64,000 bases of DNA from Aquabacterium parvum. GTDB taxonomy: Bacteria > Pseudomonadota > Gammaproteobacteria > Burkholderiales > Burkholderiaceae_C. Shown here in pieces: positions 53,996-64,000 of the stretch; position 1 is the stretch's first letter, and each line of letters starts with the position of its first letter. The notes under the pieces are model-generated. The model searched no databases and had not been told where the DNA came from. It worked only from the letters and a program-made list of their open reading frames with translations. The DNA lies in NCBI RefSeq assembly GCF_001447195.1, contig NZ_LFRI01000245.1, forward strand, positions 1 through 64,000. Direction: 5' to 3'. A program made the translations under genes and the position numbers.

Positions 53996-54008
53996 GATCA
54001 GCCTCTGC

Positions 54009-54338
54009 TTAGTTGCCCACGGTCACATAGATGTGGCAGGTCGGCTTGCTGATGCGGTTGCCACGGCCCTTGGCGCGGGCAGTGAAACGCTTCAGCGTGG
54101 GACCTTGTTCCACATAAATGGTCTTGACCTTCAGTTCGTCGATGTCAGCGCCGTCATTGTGCTCGGCGTTGGCGATCGCAGATTCCAGTGCCTTCTTGAC
54201 GATGCCGGCAGCCTTCTTCTGGGTGAACTCGAGGATGTTGAGGGCCTGATCGACCTTCTTGCCACGGATGAGATCGGCCACCAGTCGACCCTTGTCGACC
54301 GACAGGCGAACGCCGCGAACGATTGCTTTCGTTTCCAT
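54009..54338 (-). CDS. rplV: 50S ribosomal protein L22
   Basis: 109 aa 23S-binding protein whose loop lines the exit tunnel ([40 protein letters not shown]). Canonical S10-operon position after rpsS; 12 bp spacing to rpsS and 13 bp to rpsC. Confidence 0.98.
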   Translation of the reverse strand: METKAIVRGVRLSVDKGRLVADLIRGKKVDQALNILEFTQKKAAGIVKKALESAIANAEHNDGADIDELKVKTIYVEQGPTLKRFTARAKGRGNRISKPTCHIYVTVGN

Positions 54339-54350
54339 CGCAGCTGCTCC

Positions 54351-54626
54351 TTATTTCTTGGCTTTCTTGTCGCCTGGGTGACCCTTGAACGTGCGGGTCA
54401 GGGCGAACTCGCCGAGCTTGTGGCCAACCATCTGGTCCTGGATGTACACGGGCACGTGCTGCTTGCCGTTGTGCACAGCAATGGTCAGGCCGATGAACTC
54501 AGGCAGGATGGTCGAACGACGCGACCAGGTCTTGACGGGCTTCTTGTCCTTGGTGGACACAGCCTTTTCAACCTTGGCCAGCAGGTGGTGATCCACGAAG
54601 GGACCCTTTTTCAGAGAACGAGCCAT
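54351..54626 (-). CDS. rpsS: 30S ribosomal protein S19
   Basis: 91 aa head protein that contacts S13 ([57 protein letters not shown]). Normal length, in operon order between rplB and rplV. Confidence 0.98.
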   Translation of the reverse strand: MARSLKKGPFVDHHLLAKVEKAVSTKDKKPVKTWSRRSTILPEFIGLTIAVHNGKQHVPVYIQDQMVGHKLGEFALTRTFKGHPGDKKAKK

Positions 54627-54639
54627 TTCAGCCTACCCC

Positions 54640-55464
54640 TTACTTTTTGCGACGCGAGACGATGAACGTCTGCGTGCGCTTGTTGTTGCGGGTGCGGTAG
54701 CCCTTCGTCATGGTGTTCCATGGCGAGACAGGCACCTGACCTTCGCCGGTGCGGCCTTCGCCACCACCGTGCGGGTGGTCAACCGGGTTCATGGCGACGC
54801 CACGCACGGTCGGGCGGATGCCCTTCCAGCGGATGGCGCCGGCCTTGCCGTATTGACGCAGGCTGTGCTCTTCGTTGCTCACTTCACCCAGGGTGGCGCG
54901 GCATTCGATGTGGATGCGACGGACTTCACCGGAGCGCAGGCGAACCTGAGCGTAGGTGCCTTCGCGGGCCATCAGGACAGCGGAGGTGCCAGCCGAACGA
55001 GCGATCTGACCGCCCTTGCCAGGCAGCAGCTCGATGTTGTGGATGGTCGAACCCACGGGGATGTTGCGGATGGGCAGCGTGTTGCCAGCCTTGATCGGCG
55101 CTTCCGAGCCGCTCAGGATGGTGGCGCCGACTTCCAGGCCACGGGGAGCAATGATGTAGCGACGCTCGCCGTCGGCATAGCACACCAGGGCGATGTGAGC
55201 CGTGCGGTTCGGGTCGTACTGGATGTTCTCGACCTTCGCCGGGATGCCATCCTTGTTGCGCACGAAGTCCACCACGCGGTAGTGGTGCTTGTGACCACCG
55301 CCCTTGTGGCGAATCGTGATGTGACCGTTGTTGTTGCGGCCAGCGTTTTGCTTTTGCGGCTCAAGCAGCGAAGCCTCAGGCTTGCCCTTGTGCAGGTGCT
55401 TGTGCACCACCTTCACCACGCCACGGCGGCCGGGCGAGGTCGGTTTGACTTTGACGACAGCCAT
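54640..55464 (-). CDS. rplB: 50S ribosomal protein L2
   Basis: 274 aa core 23S protein needed for subunit association ([39 protein letters not shown]). The conserved His-rich loop [11 protein letters not shown] near residue 226 is intact. It follows rplW by two bases. Confidence 0.98.
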   Translation of the reverse strand: MAVVKVKPTSPGRRGVVKVVHKHLHKGKPEASLLEPQKQNAGRNNNGHITIRHKGGGHKHHYRVVDFVRNKDGIPAKVENIQYDPNRTAHIALVCYADGERRYIIAPRGLEVGATILSGSEAPIKAGNTLPIRNIPVGSTIHNIELLPGKGGQIARSAGTSAVLMAREGTYAQVRLRSGEVRRIHIECRATLGEVSNEEHSLRQYGKAGAIRWKGIRPTVRGVAMNPVDHPHGGGEGRTGEGQVPVSPWNTMTKGYRTRNNKRTQTFIVSRRKK

Positions 55465-55466
55465 GA

Positions 55467-55781
55467 TTACGCGGCCTCCCCGGAGAAGTTCAGCTCTTGA
55501 CCGGCCTTCAGGCTCACATAAGCCTTCTTGGCGTGGTCACGACGGCCGATGCGGCCACCGAAACGCTTGGTCTTGCCCTTCTGGTTCAGGACTTGCACCG
55601 ACTTGACTTCGACCTTGAACAGCAGCTCAACAGCGGCCTTGATCTCGGGCTTGGTGGCGTCGCGCAGCACCTTGAACAGCACTTGGCCGCGTTCTTCAGC
55701 AGCGGCGGTGGCCTTTTCCGAAATGATCGGAGCGACCAGCACCTGCATCAGGCGGTTTTCATCGAATTTCAGAGTGCTCAT
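55467..55781 (-). CDS. rplW: 50S ribosomal protein L23
   Basis: 104 aa, at the tunnel exit where trigger factor and SRP bind ([40 protein letters not shown]). Its start overlaps the rplD stop by four bases, implying coupling. Confidence 0.98.
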   Translation of the reverse strand: MSTLKFDENRLMQVLVAPIISEKATAAAEERGQVLFKVLRDATKPEIKAAVELLFKVEVKSVQVLNQKGKTKRFGGRIGRRDHAKKAYVSLKAGQELNFSGEAA

Positions 55782-56401
55782 GCGAACATCTCCTGCAGCT
55801 TTTCGATCGCACCCTTGGTGACCACGACCTTCTTGTAGAAGACCAGGGACAGGGGATCGGCGTAACGGGGTTCGACAACCAGCACGTTGGGCAGGTTGCG
55901 CGAAGCCAGGAACAGGTTGTCGTCGACGTTGTCGGCGATGACCAGGACGTGGTCCAGGTTCATGGCCTTCAGCTTGGCGGCGAGCAGCTTGGTCTTGGGG
56001 GCTTCGACGGTCAGCGAATCGACCACAGCGATGCGGCCTTCACGGGCCAGCTGCGAGAAGATGGCGGCCATGCCGGCGCGGTACATCTTCTTGTTGACCT
56101 TCTGGGTGAAGTTCTCGTCGGGGCTGTTCGGGAAGATGCGACCACCGCCACGCCACAGAGGCGACGAGGACATACCGGCGCGAGCGCGGCCGGTGCCCTT
56201 TTGGCGCCAAGGCTTCTTGGTGGTGTGCTTGACCTGTTCGCGGTCCTTCTGGGCGCGGGTGCCTTGACGGGCATTGGCCTGGTAGGCGACGACGACCTGA
56301 TGGATCAGGGCTTCGTTGTATTCGCGGCCGAACACGGTGTCGGATGCTTCAACCTTGGAAGCAGCCTGACCTTGCTCATTGAGCAGTTCGAGCTGTGCCA
56401 T
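55778..56401 (-). CDS. rplD: 50S ribosomal protein L4
   Basis: 207 aa tunnel protein with the extended loop [20 protein letters not shown]. In E. coli L4 also represses the S10 operon through the leader; whether that occurs here is unknown. It shares one base with the rplC stop (TGATG). Confidence 0.97.
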   Translation of the reverse strand: MAQLELLNEQGQAASKVEASDTVFGREYNEALIHQVVVAYQANARQGTRAQKDREQVKHTTKKPWRQKGTGRARAGMSSSPLWRGGGRIFPNSPDENFTQKVNKKMYRAGMAAIFSQLAREGRIAVVDSLTVEAPKTKLLAAKLKAMNLDHVLVIADNVDDNLFLASRNLPNVLVVEPRYADPLSLVFYKKVVVTKGAIEKLQEMFA

Positions 56402-57075
56402 CAGTTGGCTCCTTTCTTGACCTTGACCTTGACGGCCGGGCGCACGGTGACAAAGCCACCCTTGGCACCAGGAACCGCGCCCTTGACCAGCAGCAGTTGA
56501 CGGGCTTCGTCAACGCGCACGACGTCGAGGTTTTGCGTGGTCACGGTCTCGTCACCTTGGTGACCGGACATCTTCTTGCCAGGGAACACGCGACCAGGGT
56601 CCTGGGCCATCGAGATGGAGCCGGGGACATTGTGCGAACGCGAGTTACCGTGCGAAGCGCGCTGCGAACCGAAGTTGTGGCGCTTGATGGTGCCCATGAA
56701 GCCCTTGCCGATCGAAGTGCCTTGCACGTCGACCATCTGGCCGGCCTGGAACAGAGCGGCGGGGGCGATGGTGGTGCCGGCCTTGTATTCGGCTGCGACT
56801 TCCGCGGGGACGCGGAATTCCTTGACGAACTCACCAGCTTCGACGCCTGCCTTGGCCAGGTGACCGGCTTCAGGCTTGGTCACGCGCGATGCCTTGCGGG
56901 CACCGAACACGACTTGCAGGGCGACGTAGCCGTCGTTCTCAACGGTTTTGACCTGGGACACGCGGTTGTTGGACACGTCGAGCACCGTCACGGGCACGGC
57001 GTCGCCGTCGTCCGTGTAGATGCGCATCATGCCCACCTTGCGGCCCAGCAATCCGAGGCGATTGCTAAGACTCAT
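56401..57075 (-). CDS. rplC: 50S ribosomal protein L3
   Basis: 224 aa 23S assembly initiator near the peptidyl transferase centre ([40 protein letters not shown]). The start at 57075 is canonical and six upstream in-frame codons are excluded. First gene of the rplC-rpsQ transcription unit here, since a terminator and a predicted promoter separate it from rpsJ. A hairpin CTCCAC/GTGGAG lies in the short leader just before the start. Confidence 0.97.
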   Translation of the reverse strand: MSLSNRLGLLGRKVGMMRIYTDDGDAVPVTVLDVSNNRVSQVKTVENDGYVALQVVFGARKASRVTKPEAGHLAKAGVEAGEFVKEFRVPAEVAAEYKAGTTIAPAALFQAGQMVDVQGTSIGKGFMGTIKRHNFGSQRASHGNSRSHNVPGSISMAQDPGRVFPGKKMSGHQGDETVTTQNLDVVRVDEARQLLLVKGAVPGAKGGFVTVRPAVKVKVKKGAN

Positions 57076-57221
57076 ATTTTTCTCCAACTCCACAACGATG
57101 CGTGGAGCCTTTTACAAAAACCCGACATCGATTGGCCGGGCCCGGAAATCCCATCCATGCACTGCGCGCAAACACCGGATGAACCAATGCAGACACGCAG
57201 CCCATTTCAGGAAAGCCCACG

Positions 57222-57250
57222 ACTGTAGCAAATGCTTAAAAAAAGCGCAA
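57222..57250 (-). promoter_or_regulatory. predicted promoter of rplC and the following ribosomal genes
   Basis: Minus strand: -35 TTGCGC (57245-57250), 17-bp spacer, -10 TACAGT (57222-57227). It lies upstream of rplC and downstream of the rpsJ terminator. The leader would be about 140 nt, space enough for a regulatory structure. Confidence 0.6.
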
Positions 57251-57290
57251 GTGCCTCAGCCTGCCGATGGCGGGGAATGAGGGGGAATGA

Positions 57291-57318
57291 AAAAGCCGCA
57301 CCGGGAAGGTGCGGCTTT
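57291..57318 (-). terminator. intrinsic terminator after rpsJ
   Basis: Minus strand: 11-bp stem AAAGCCGCACC/GGTGCGGCTTT with loop TTCCC, followed by T residues. It lies 49 bp past the rpsJ stop and so divides the S10 gene cluster in two. Confidence 0.85.
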
Positions 57319-57366
57319 CTGGGGAGTCGGCGCCGACGTGACCGCCGGCATCCGGACTCAGCTGCA

Positions 57367-57678
57367 TCACTGCAGCTTGATTTCGACGTCCACGCCAGCG
57401 GGCAGGTCCAGCTTCATCAGGGCGTCGACCGTCTTGTCGGTCGGGTCGACGATGTCCATCAGGCGCTGGTGGGTGCGGATCTCGAACTGGTCACGCGACG
57501 TCTTGTTGACGTGCGGCGAGCGCAGGATGTTGAAACGCTGCAGGCGGGTGGGCAGGGGCACGGGGCCCTTGACGATGGCACCGGTGCGCTTGGCGGTTTC
57601 GACGATTTCAGCCGACGATTGGTCGATCAGCTTGTAGTCGAACGCCTTCAGGCGGATGCGGATCTTTTGTTGTGCCAT
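57367..57678 (-). CDS. rpsJ: 30S ribosomal protein S10 (NusE)
   Basis: 103 aa head protein and transcription antitermination factor with NusB ([40 protein letters not shown]). It follows tuf by 79 bp and is followed by a terminator instead of running into rplC. In the tuf-rpsJ gap a CTCGCGA/TCGCGAG hairpin is followed by a T-rich stretch (TTGTTCTTTATTGC, minus strand), either a weak terminator or a boxA-like site. Confidence 0.98.
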   Translation of the reverse strand: MAQQKIRIRLKAFDYKLIDQSSAEIVETAKRTGAIVKGPVPLPTRLQRFNILRSPHVNKTSRDQFEIRTHQRLMDIVDPTDKTVDALMKLDLPAGVDVEIKLQ

Positions 57679-57757
57679 GACGGCTCCTAAGCAATAAAGA
57701 ACAAGCTCGCGACCGACCTGAAACCAAGCCAGGCTGATCGCGAGAACACGTCATGGA

Positions 57758-58948
<1,191 letters not shown>

Positions 58949-59000
58949 GTTTGTCGCTCCTAGCGATCCTGAAATAGGAAGAGAAGGGAAAGGGGGGGTG

Positions 59001-59075
59001 TGGTGCCCATGGGCAGGATCGAACTGCCGACCTCCCCCTTACCAAGGGGGTGCTCTACCACTGAGCCACATGGGC
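59001..59075 (-). tRNA. tRNA-Thr (GGT anticodon)
   Basis: Minus strand starts GCCCATGTGGCTCAGTGGTA, anticodon loop CTTGGTAAG with GGT, T arm GGTTCGA-like CAGTTCGATCCTG, and encoded 3' CCA at 59001-59003. The acceptor stem GCCCATG/CATGGGC pairs fully. It lies 52 bp before tuf and is probably cotranscribed with it. Confidence 0.97.
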
Positions 59076-59194
59076 ATCGACACGGGTATGGGATCGGGTG
59101 ATGAACCCAAACCCGTGTCGACCTGACACAGCCTCCGCCATTCCGGCGAAGACCGCGATGGTATCACGTTGACGATGACAGAACCTTGACCACT

Positions 59195-59268
59195 TGGAGC
59201 GGGAGACGGGAATCGAACCCGCGTCATTAGCTTGGAAGGCTAAGGTTCTACCATTGAACTACTCCCGC
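59195..59268 (-). tRNA. tRNA-Gly (TCC anticodon)
   Basis: Minus strand starts GCGGGAGTAGTTCAATGGTA, anticodon loop CCTTCCAAG with TCC, T arm GGGTTCGATTCCC, and encoded CCA. Acceptor GCGGGAG/CTCCCGC pairs. It lies between tRNA-Tyr and tRNA-Thr on the same strand. Confidence 0.97.
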
Positions 59269-59349
59269 TCGGGAGTCATTCCGCTGCCCGCACACGCCGC
59301 ACATGCATGCTGCATGGCGCCCTGATGCGTTCAGCAAAGCAGGTTTGCC

Positions 59350-59435
59350 TGGTGGAGGAGGCTGGATTCGAACCAGCGTAGGCGTAAGCCAACAGATTTA
59401 CAGTCTGCCCCCTTTAGCCACTCGGGCACCCCTCC
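59350..59435 (-). tRNA. tRNA-Tyr (GTA anticodon)
   Basis: Minus strand starts GGAGGGGTGCCCGAGTGGCT, anticodon loop ACTGTAAAT with GTA, a long variable arm (class II), T arm GGTTCGAATCC, and CCA end. 86 nt, as expected. It is the first gene of the tRNA-Tyr/Gly/Thr-tuf unit. Confidence 0.97.
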
Positions 59436-59449
59436 AAGGCAAGCCCTAG

Positions 59450-59479
59450 ACTTTAGCACAGCCGATCAAGCATTCGCAA
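59450..59479 (-). promoter_or_regulatory. predicted promoter of the tRNA-tuf operon
   Basis: Minus strand: -35 TTGCGA (59474-59479), 18-bp spacer, -10 TAAAGT (59450-59455). It is placed just before tRNA-Tyr with a GC-rich discriminator, as in stringently regulated stable-RNA promoters. Confidence 0.55.
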
Positions 59480-59549
59480 GCATCGTGGCGAAAAATCACG
59501 CTGAGGCTGCGGCACCACGGAAACAGCCGCGGCCTCCTGCAGTTTGTGC

Positions 59550-60617
59550 TCAGGACACCACAGGCGTGGCTGCGGCAGTGTGGTGTGTGCGGCGCAAGGC
59601 CGGGGCTTCGACCAGGTGCCATGAAGCCCAGGCCATGGCGGCAATCAGCACCGCCGCCAACAGGGCCACGGGCCAGGGCGCGAGCTCGAACGCACCCAGG
59701 CTCACCAGGGCCTGGATGATCGGGAAGTGCCAAAGGTAGATGCCGTAAGACAGGTCGTATCGCAGCTCGAACAAAGACTGCGGGCGCACGCCAACGGCGA
59801 GCCAGCTCACGAACGCCGCCAGGCAGCATGGCACCAGCACGTCGGGCCAATCGGCGCCTGCGGTGCGGGGCCCGTCCAACCAGGTCAGGCAGATCAAGGC
59901 CAACATGCCTCCCAGGCCCCACGCCCTGCCCCAGCGGGCCACGCGCTCGCGCTCACACCAGGCCCAGGCACCGGCCAGGAAGTACATGAGCTGCCCCGGC
60001 ATCTGCTTGGCAATTTCGTGACCGACTGGGCGCCCCGTCTGCACAGCCCAATCGGTGAAGAAGGTCCACCAGCAAGCTGACAGCACATAGCCGGCCAACA
60101 AGACCGGCGTGGCACCCCAACGCCTGACAGCGCCCATGAAGAGGGGCACCACGGCGTAGAACATCAGCTCGACCTTGATCGTCCAGAGTGCGCCGTTGAC
60201 GGCCCCGGGCACAGGGTTGTCGGCGAACACACCAGGCAGGCCCGGCTGCAGAAAGTTCAGGAAGGTGAGGTTGGCAGCAAGGTGGCGCCACCAAGCGGGC
60301 GCGCTGAAATAGGCCTGCCAACCGTGCGTGGACAGCAGCACGCCCCCCACTGCACAGAACAGCACGACCACCACGTAAGCAGGCACGATGCGGCGCAACC
60401 GGCGCTCAAGGTAAGACCGCCAGCCGGGGCGCAGCCCCCAGCTCATGCTCACGAGGTAGCCGCTGAGCACGAAAAAGACCGGCAGGCCGAACTGCAAAGG
60501 CATCCAGCCCAGCCAACGCTCGAAGGTGGGCAGGCGCGTGAGGTCGATGAGGTGCAGCATGGCCACCGCAGCGGCAGCGGCCAGGCGCAGGACATCGAAG
60601 TGGTTGGCGCGTTTCAT
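59550..60617 (-). CDS. acyltransferase 3 family membrane protein (OafA-like)
   Basis: 355 aa with about ten membrane helices. AT3 hallmarks: FDVLRLAAAAAVAMLHLIDL near the N-terminus (usual His position), GLPVFFVLSGYLVSM, LWTIKVELMFYAVVPLF and SYGIYLWHFPIIQALVSLG. It probably O-acetylates a cell-surface or exported sugar. It is the last gene of the leftward polysaccharide group, 36 bp after the flippase gene; the tRNA-tuf unit lies next. Confidence 0.88.
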   Translation of the reverse strand: MKRANHFDVLRLAAAAAVAMLHLIDLTRLPTFERWLGWMPLQFGLPVFFVLSGYLVSMSWGLRPGWRSYLERRLRRIVPAYVVVVLFCAVGGVLLSTHGWQAYFSAPAWWRHLAANLTFLNFLQPGLPGVFADNPVPGAVNGALWTIKVELMFYAVVPLFMGAVRRWGATPVLLAGYVLSACWWTFFTDWAVQTGRPVGHEIAKQMPGQLMYFLAGAWAWCERERVARWGRAWGLGGMLALICLTWLDGPRTAGADWPDVLVPCCLAAFVSWLAVGVRPQSLFELRYDLSYGIYLWHFPIIQALVSLGAFELAPWPVALLAAVLIAAMAWASWHLVEAPALRRTHHTAAATPVVS

Positions 60618-60653
60618 CTTGGCTTCAACTGCAGCAACGGGCTCGATTCGCCA

Positions 60654-62075
60654 TCAACGTCCCCGTGACTGCCGCCAGGGGCGCAACACGGCGGCCACCA
60701 GGCCCAGGCAAAGCAGGCCGGCGGCGGTGGCTGCGGCCAAACGGAGTGCGGGCTCGGCAGGCAGGCTGCCCAGGCTGAGCCCGCCGGCTGCGAGCGGCAA
60801 GGCCGACACGAGCACGAGGCGCACCAGGTCCACGCGCGGCCACAGGCCGTTGTGGTGCAGCAGCATGGCGCCCGTCACCGCCACACCGATGAGGGTCGCG
60901 GCCGCCAGGCCCATCAGGCCAAAGGCCCAAGCCAGCAAAGGCATGGCGATGGCCTGCGCCAAGCTGCCAGCCAGGTCGCAGGCAAAGGGCAAGCGGGTGT
61001 CTCCGGCGGCGTGGCAATAGCGCGCCAGCAAAGCGTTCCAGCCGGCGATGACCAGGGCCACGGCGTACCAGCCCAGCAACGGGGCCAAGCGGTCGGTGCC
61101 GGTCACACCGGGAAACAACAAGGCCACCAGCGCAGGCGCCGACATCAGCAGGCCGAGCGCCGCCGGGGTGGTGATGAGGGTGCTGGCAGCGAGCCCCTGG
61201 CGTAGCAAAGGCTCACGGTCTGCGGCCTGACCTCGGCTCATCAGACCCAGCAGCACCTGGCTGACCGCCGTGAGCGCGACCAGCGGCAGGTTGGCGAGCT
61301 TGCGCGCCAGGTTCAGCAAGGTGATGACGCCATCGCCCAGGTAGGACGCGACCACGCGCTCGAGCAGGGCCACGCCCTGCCCGGTCAGGGCGCTGCCCAG
61401 CAGCGGCGCCACCTGCTTGCCCATCTGACGCATGAGCGCACCCGACCAGCGCAACTCGCGCCAGGGCAGGCCCAAACGGCGCACGCCGGGCAGCAGGATC
61501 AGGGCGCTGAACACCGCGCCACCCACGAAGCTCCAGGCCACGGCGGTTTCGGTGCAGTCGCGCCCGAGCCAGGCCAGGCAGGCAACTGCGGGCAGGTTGT
61601 AAGCCAGCGAAGCGAAGCCTGGCAGCAGGTAGCGCCCGTCGGCGTGCAGGGGCACCGACCAAGCGGCCTGCAGGATGAAGGCGGGCAGGCTCCAGGCCAG
61701 CACCGCCAGGGCCTGTTCGGCCGCCACCAGATGGGCAGCGTCCATGCCCGGACCGATGAAGCGCAGCAGGCCTTCGCGCGCCAGCCAGCAAAGCAACGCC
61801 AGCACCACGCCCACGCCGGCCATGCCGATGGTGAAGCGCGACAGCTGAGCCGGCCGCTCGTGTGCGGGCAAAGCCTGCCACCAGGCCATGGCCGCCGACG
61901 ACAGCAGGCCGCCGCCCAGCATCATGCGGATGGCTTCGGGCAGGAACAAAGCCACGAGGAAGGCGTCGGTGCGCGCGCCCGCGCCCCAGTTGTGCACCAG
62001 CAGCCACTCTCGACCCAGGCCCGCAGCCAGACCGGCCACGGTGACCAGGGTGAGGGCGCCAGACGCTCCGAGCAT
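60654..62075 (-). CDS. MurJ/Wzx-type lipid flippase
   Basis: 473 aa, about 13-14 membrane helices of the MOP superfamily. The N-terminus (LGREWLLVHNWGAGARTDAF) and the motif FLPEAIRMMLGGGLLSSAAM resemble MurJ/MviN more than classical Wzx. Essential murJ normally sits elsewhere, near rpsT in many betaproteobacteria. With polysaccharide genes around, I infer a dedicated translocase of undecaprenyl-linked glycan, not the cell-wall MurJ. Confidence 0.8.
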   Translation of the reverse strand: MLGASGALTLVTVAGLAAGLGREWLLVHNWGAGARTDAFLVALFLPEAIRMMLGGGLLSSAAMAWWQALPAHERPAQLSRFTIGMAGVGVVLALLCWLAREGLLRFIGPGMDAAHLVAAEQALAVLAWSLPAFILQAAWSVPLHADGRYLLPGFASLAYNLPAVACLAWLGRDCTETAVAWSFVGGAVFSALILLPGVRRLGLPWRELRWSGALMRQMGKQVAPLLGSALTGQGVALLERVVASYLGDGVITLLNLARKLANLPLVALTAVSQVLLGLMSRGQAADREPLLRQGLAASTLITTPAALGLLMSAPALVALLFPGVTGTDRLAPLLGWYAVALVIAGWNALLARYCHAAGDTRLPFACDLAGSLAQAIAMPLLAWAFGLMGLAAATLIGVAVTGAMLLHHNGLWPRVDLVRLVLVSALPLAAGGLSLGSLPAEPALRLAAATAAGLLCLGLVAAVLRPWRQSRGR

Positions 62076-62090
62076 GCTCAGGCCGCCCGC

Positions 62091-62918
62091 TCAGTGCAGG
62101 AAGGCGAACAGGCTGCGCCCGCCGACCTTGTAGTTGAGGTTGCGCACGCGCTGGCCCACGGGCTTGGCGCTGAAGCCGGCCACGATGGTGTAGGGCTCGA
62201 CCTTCTTGCTCACGGTGGTGTTGGCCGAGACCACGGCGCCTTCACCAATGTGCGAGCCCGGCAGCACGATGGCGCGCGAAGTCACCCAGGCCCAGTCGTC
62301 GATGCGCACGGGCGCGGACACCGACCAGAACTCGGGCGCCTCCAGGTCGTGCCCGCCCGCCACGATGAGCACGTGAGAGGCGATGGTGACGTGGTTGCCA
62401 ATGGTCAGGCCCGAGCGCGCGTCGATCTGGCAATGCCAGCCGATGCAGGAGTCATCGCCGATGGTCAGGCTCTCGACGCCGATGACCTCGGTGTTGCGCC
62501 AGATGGACGAGCCCTTGCCGATCTTGGCGCCGCCCAGGCGCAGCCAATTCACGCGCAAGGTGTGGCTGGGGATCTTGTTGATGAGGATGTTGTAGACCTG
62601 TTCCCAGACGCGCCGCATGCGGTCGACCAGGGTCGGCCAATTCTTGCCGTAAAGAGGCAGCTTGCGCCCGGGGACCTCGTCGAACAGCGCAACGAACAGC
62701 CGGCGCGCCAGCGGCTCGGTGATGCGCTGGCGGATGTCCAGGCTGGCGATGTGGACCATCACGTCGTCCGGGCCTTTGCCCTGGCTCTCGAAGACGACGT
62801 TGTTGGCCAGGCACCAGTCGTAAGCGGTCTGCAGCTCCGGCTCGGCGACACCCAAGCGCGCGGCGTACTCGCCCAGCCGTTGGCGGACGTTGTTGCTGTG
62901 ATAGATGCGGTGTTTCAT
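62091..62918 (-). CDS. hexapeptide-repeat acyltransferase for polysaccharide synthesis
   Basis: 275 aa. Residues about 135-250 form a left-handed beta-helix (IGKGSSIWRNTEVIGVESLT, IGDDSCIGWHCQIDARSGLT, IGNHVTIASHVLIVAGGHD, with a WcaF/colanic-type catalytic His region). The N-terminal 130 residues are helical and of unknown role, an unusual addition. Its ATG overlaps the stop of the O-antigen ligase gene by four bases. It probably acetylates a sugar of the encoded polysaccharide. Confidence 0.82.
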   Translation of the reverse strand: MKHRIYHSNNVRQRLGEYAARLGVAEPELQTAYDWCLANNVVFESQGKGPDDVMVHIASLDIRQRITEPLARRLFVALFDEVPGRKLPLYGKNWPTLVDRMRRVWEQVYNILINKIPSHTLRVNWLRLGGAKIGKGSSIWRNTEVIGVESLTIGDDSCIGWHCQIDARSGLTIGNHVTIASHVLIVAGGHDLEAPEFWSVSAPVRIDDWAWVTSRAIVLPGSHIGEGAVVSANTTVSKKVEPYTIVAGFSAKPVGQRVRNLNYKVGGRSLFAFLH

Positions 62919-64000
62919 GGTCGGATCGGATGTGAGGACGACGATGACAAGGCGGCGTCGGGCGTGCGGGCGTAATGCAAGCCCAAGGCGAACACCAGCC
63001 AGAACAGGGCGATGAGCACCTGCGTGAAGCTGAAGTAGTGGTCGATGAAACCGGTGGACAGCGCCGCAAGCACCGTGCCCACGGTGGCGATGCGCATGGC
63101 GTTGCTGCGGTCCACGCGCTCGAAGCGGCCGGGCATGCGCACCTCACGCCACCAGGCGCGCGTGGCCAGGATGAACAGCACCATGCCCGGCAGGCCCAGC
63201 TTGAACCAGTAGTTGAGCCACAGGTTGGAGATGCCGTAGACGTCCTTCTCGGGAGACGAGGCGGGCGTGTCGGCCTTGAAGCCCAGGCCCAGCGGGTAGC
63301 GCAAGGCGTTTTCGGGGAAGCGCTTGTACTCTTCGAAGCGCACGCCGGTGCTGACGTCGTTGCTGGAGAACAGCGAGGCAAAGCGCTTCTGGGCGGGTGG
63401 GTAGGTGGCCACGAAGACGGCCGCCAGCACACCTGCGATGGCCAGGCCGCGCAAGGCATAGGGCGTGCGCTTGAAGGCCAGCCAGATCACGATCACGCCC
63501 ATGGCCACCAGGGCGCCGCGAGAGCCGCAGAACACGATGCCCGCCAACGAGGTGACGGCCACGAACCAGCCCAGCGCCCGACGCCAGCCCACGTTGGCCA
63601 CGCCGTAGAACAGGCCCAACGGGGCGGCCAGCAGCATGGCGCCGCCAGTGGAGTTGGGGTGCACCCAGGGCGAGGCCATGCGGCCCGGGTCGGCGCCGAA
63701 GATGTCGGCGATGACCTCGGGGTGGGCGTACTGCAGCTTGGTCAGGAACGGCACCATCAGGCGCGCGTCGCGGCCTGCGAAGAAGAACCCCAGCGAGATG
63801 CAGGCCAGCAGCGCGAAGCCCAGCAGCAGGCACAGGATGACCTGTTCGCGCTCGCGCGGCGTGGGCGCGAGGATGGGCAACAAAGCGATGGGCGAGACGT
63901 TGAGCAGGTAGCGCACCCAGTTGACCGGGCCGATGCCATCGCCTTCGGGGATGAACTGCCCCACGATCAGCGGAACCACGGTCCAGCCCAGGAACAGGGC
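62915..64000 (-). CDS. O-antigen ligase/Wzy-type membrane protein, 5' end outside window
   Basis: At least 361 aa visible; the frame stays open to position 64000, so the N-terminus is missing. Multiple membrane helices with a large periplasmic loop carrying FCGSRGALVAMGVIVIWLAF and GVRFEEYKRFPENALRYPLG, typical of the O-antigen ligase/polymerase family. It may polymerise or ligate the glycan moved by the MurJ/Wzx-type protein downstream. It overlaps the acyltransferase gene by four bases. Confidence 0.85.
   Translation of the reverse strand, partial: ALFLGWTVVPLIVGQFIPEGDGIGPVNWVRYLLNVSPIALLPILAPTPREREQVILCLLLGFALLACISLGFFFAGRDARLMVPFLTKLQYAHPEVIADIFGADPGRMASPWVHPNSTGGAMLLAAPLGLFYGVANVGWRRALGWFVAVTSLAGIVFCGSRGALVAMGVIVIWLAFKRTPYALRGLAIAGVLAAVFVATYPPAQKRFASLFSSNDVSTGVRFEEYKRFPENALRYPLGLGFKADTPASSPEKDVYGISNLWLNYWFKLGLPGMVLFILATRAWWREVRMPGRFERVDRSNAMRIATVGTVLAALSTGFIDHYFSFTQVLIALFWLVFALGLHYARTPDAALSSSSSHPIRP

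Noticed and set aside
57706..57744. Hairpin CTCGCGA/TCGCGAG with T-rich flank between tuf and rpsJ as a terminator
   Set aside because: The loop is long (25 nt) and the T tract is interrupted; termination here cannot be claimed. Noted only in the rpsJ entry.

Overview
The window looks like a GC-rich betaproteobacterial chromosome of the order Burkholderiales, from a Comamonadaceae-like or Leptothrix/Aquabacterium-like lineage. I infer this from the lptA-lptB-rpoN block, the tRNA-Tyr/Gly/Thr-tuf-rpsJ arrangement, the reductive pyrimidine pathway and the overall protein sequences. The genus cannot be fixed from this sequence alone. I see no insertion sequence, prophage, CRISPR array or integrase. 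It reads as a core chromosome with one catabolic region and the edge of a polysaccharide cluster.

Layout. 1-290 is the 5' end, leader and promoter of a leftward rRNA operon. 772-10479 holds RNA modification genes (rsmE, a THUMP methyltransferase), a DUF599 membrane protein, rpoN, lptB, lptA, dsbA, a SPOR protein and argS. 10631-14846 holds a Ser/Thr kinase fused to a cyclic-nucleotide-binding-like domain, a PEP-CTERM protein, a small PsiF-repeat protein, a DUF2214 membrane protein and a LysR regulator. 15193-24189 holds malate synthase G, a three-gene lipoprotein operon (CsgG-like, DUF4810, DUF799), DUF3015, DUF4105 and 2,4-dienoyl-CoA reductase. 24286-29844 holds two paralogous outer-membrane barrels, a hydrolase, a phosphatase, an acyl-CoA dehydrogenase and a LysR regulator. 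30237-36282 holds CorA, an MFS carrier, a two-component pair and DAHP synthase, which is preceded by an aromatic-rich leader peptide and attenuator.

36345-51327 is the most coherent block. It encodes what appears to be a complete route from uracil or thymine to central metabolism: PreT/PreA (dihydropyrimidine dehydrogenase), a dihydropyrimidinase, an amidohydrolase (probable beta-ureidopropionase), an omega-amino-acid:pyruvate transaminase and MmsA. A four-gene ABC importer, a RutR-like TetR regulator and a MocR-type regulator lie in the same block. Two near-identical RutR-type operators sit just upstream of the importer operon and of preT, tying the parts together.

51579-59435 holds a peroxiredoxin, the S10 ribosomal protein operon (rplC to rpsQ, leftward), rpsJ, tuf and three tRNA genes. 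59550-64000 is the edge of a polysaccharide cluster: an acyltransferase, a MurJ/Wzx-type flippase, a hexapeptide acetyltransferase and an O-antigen ligase cut by the window end.
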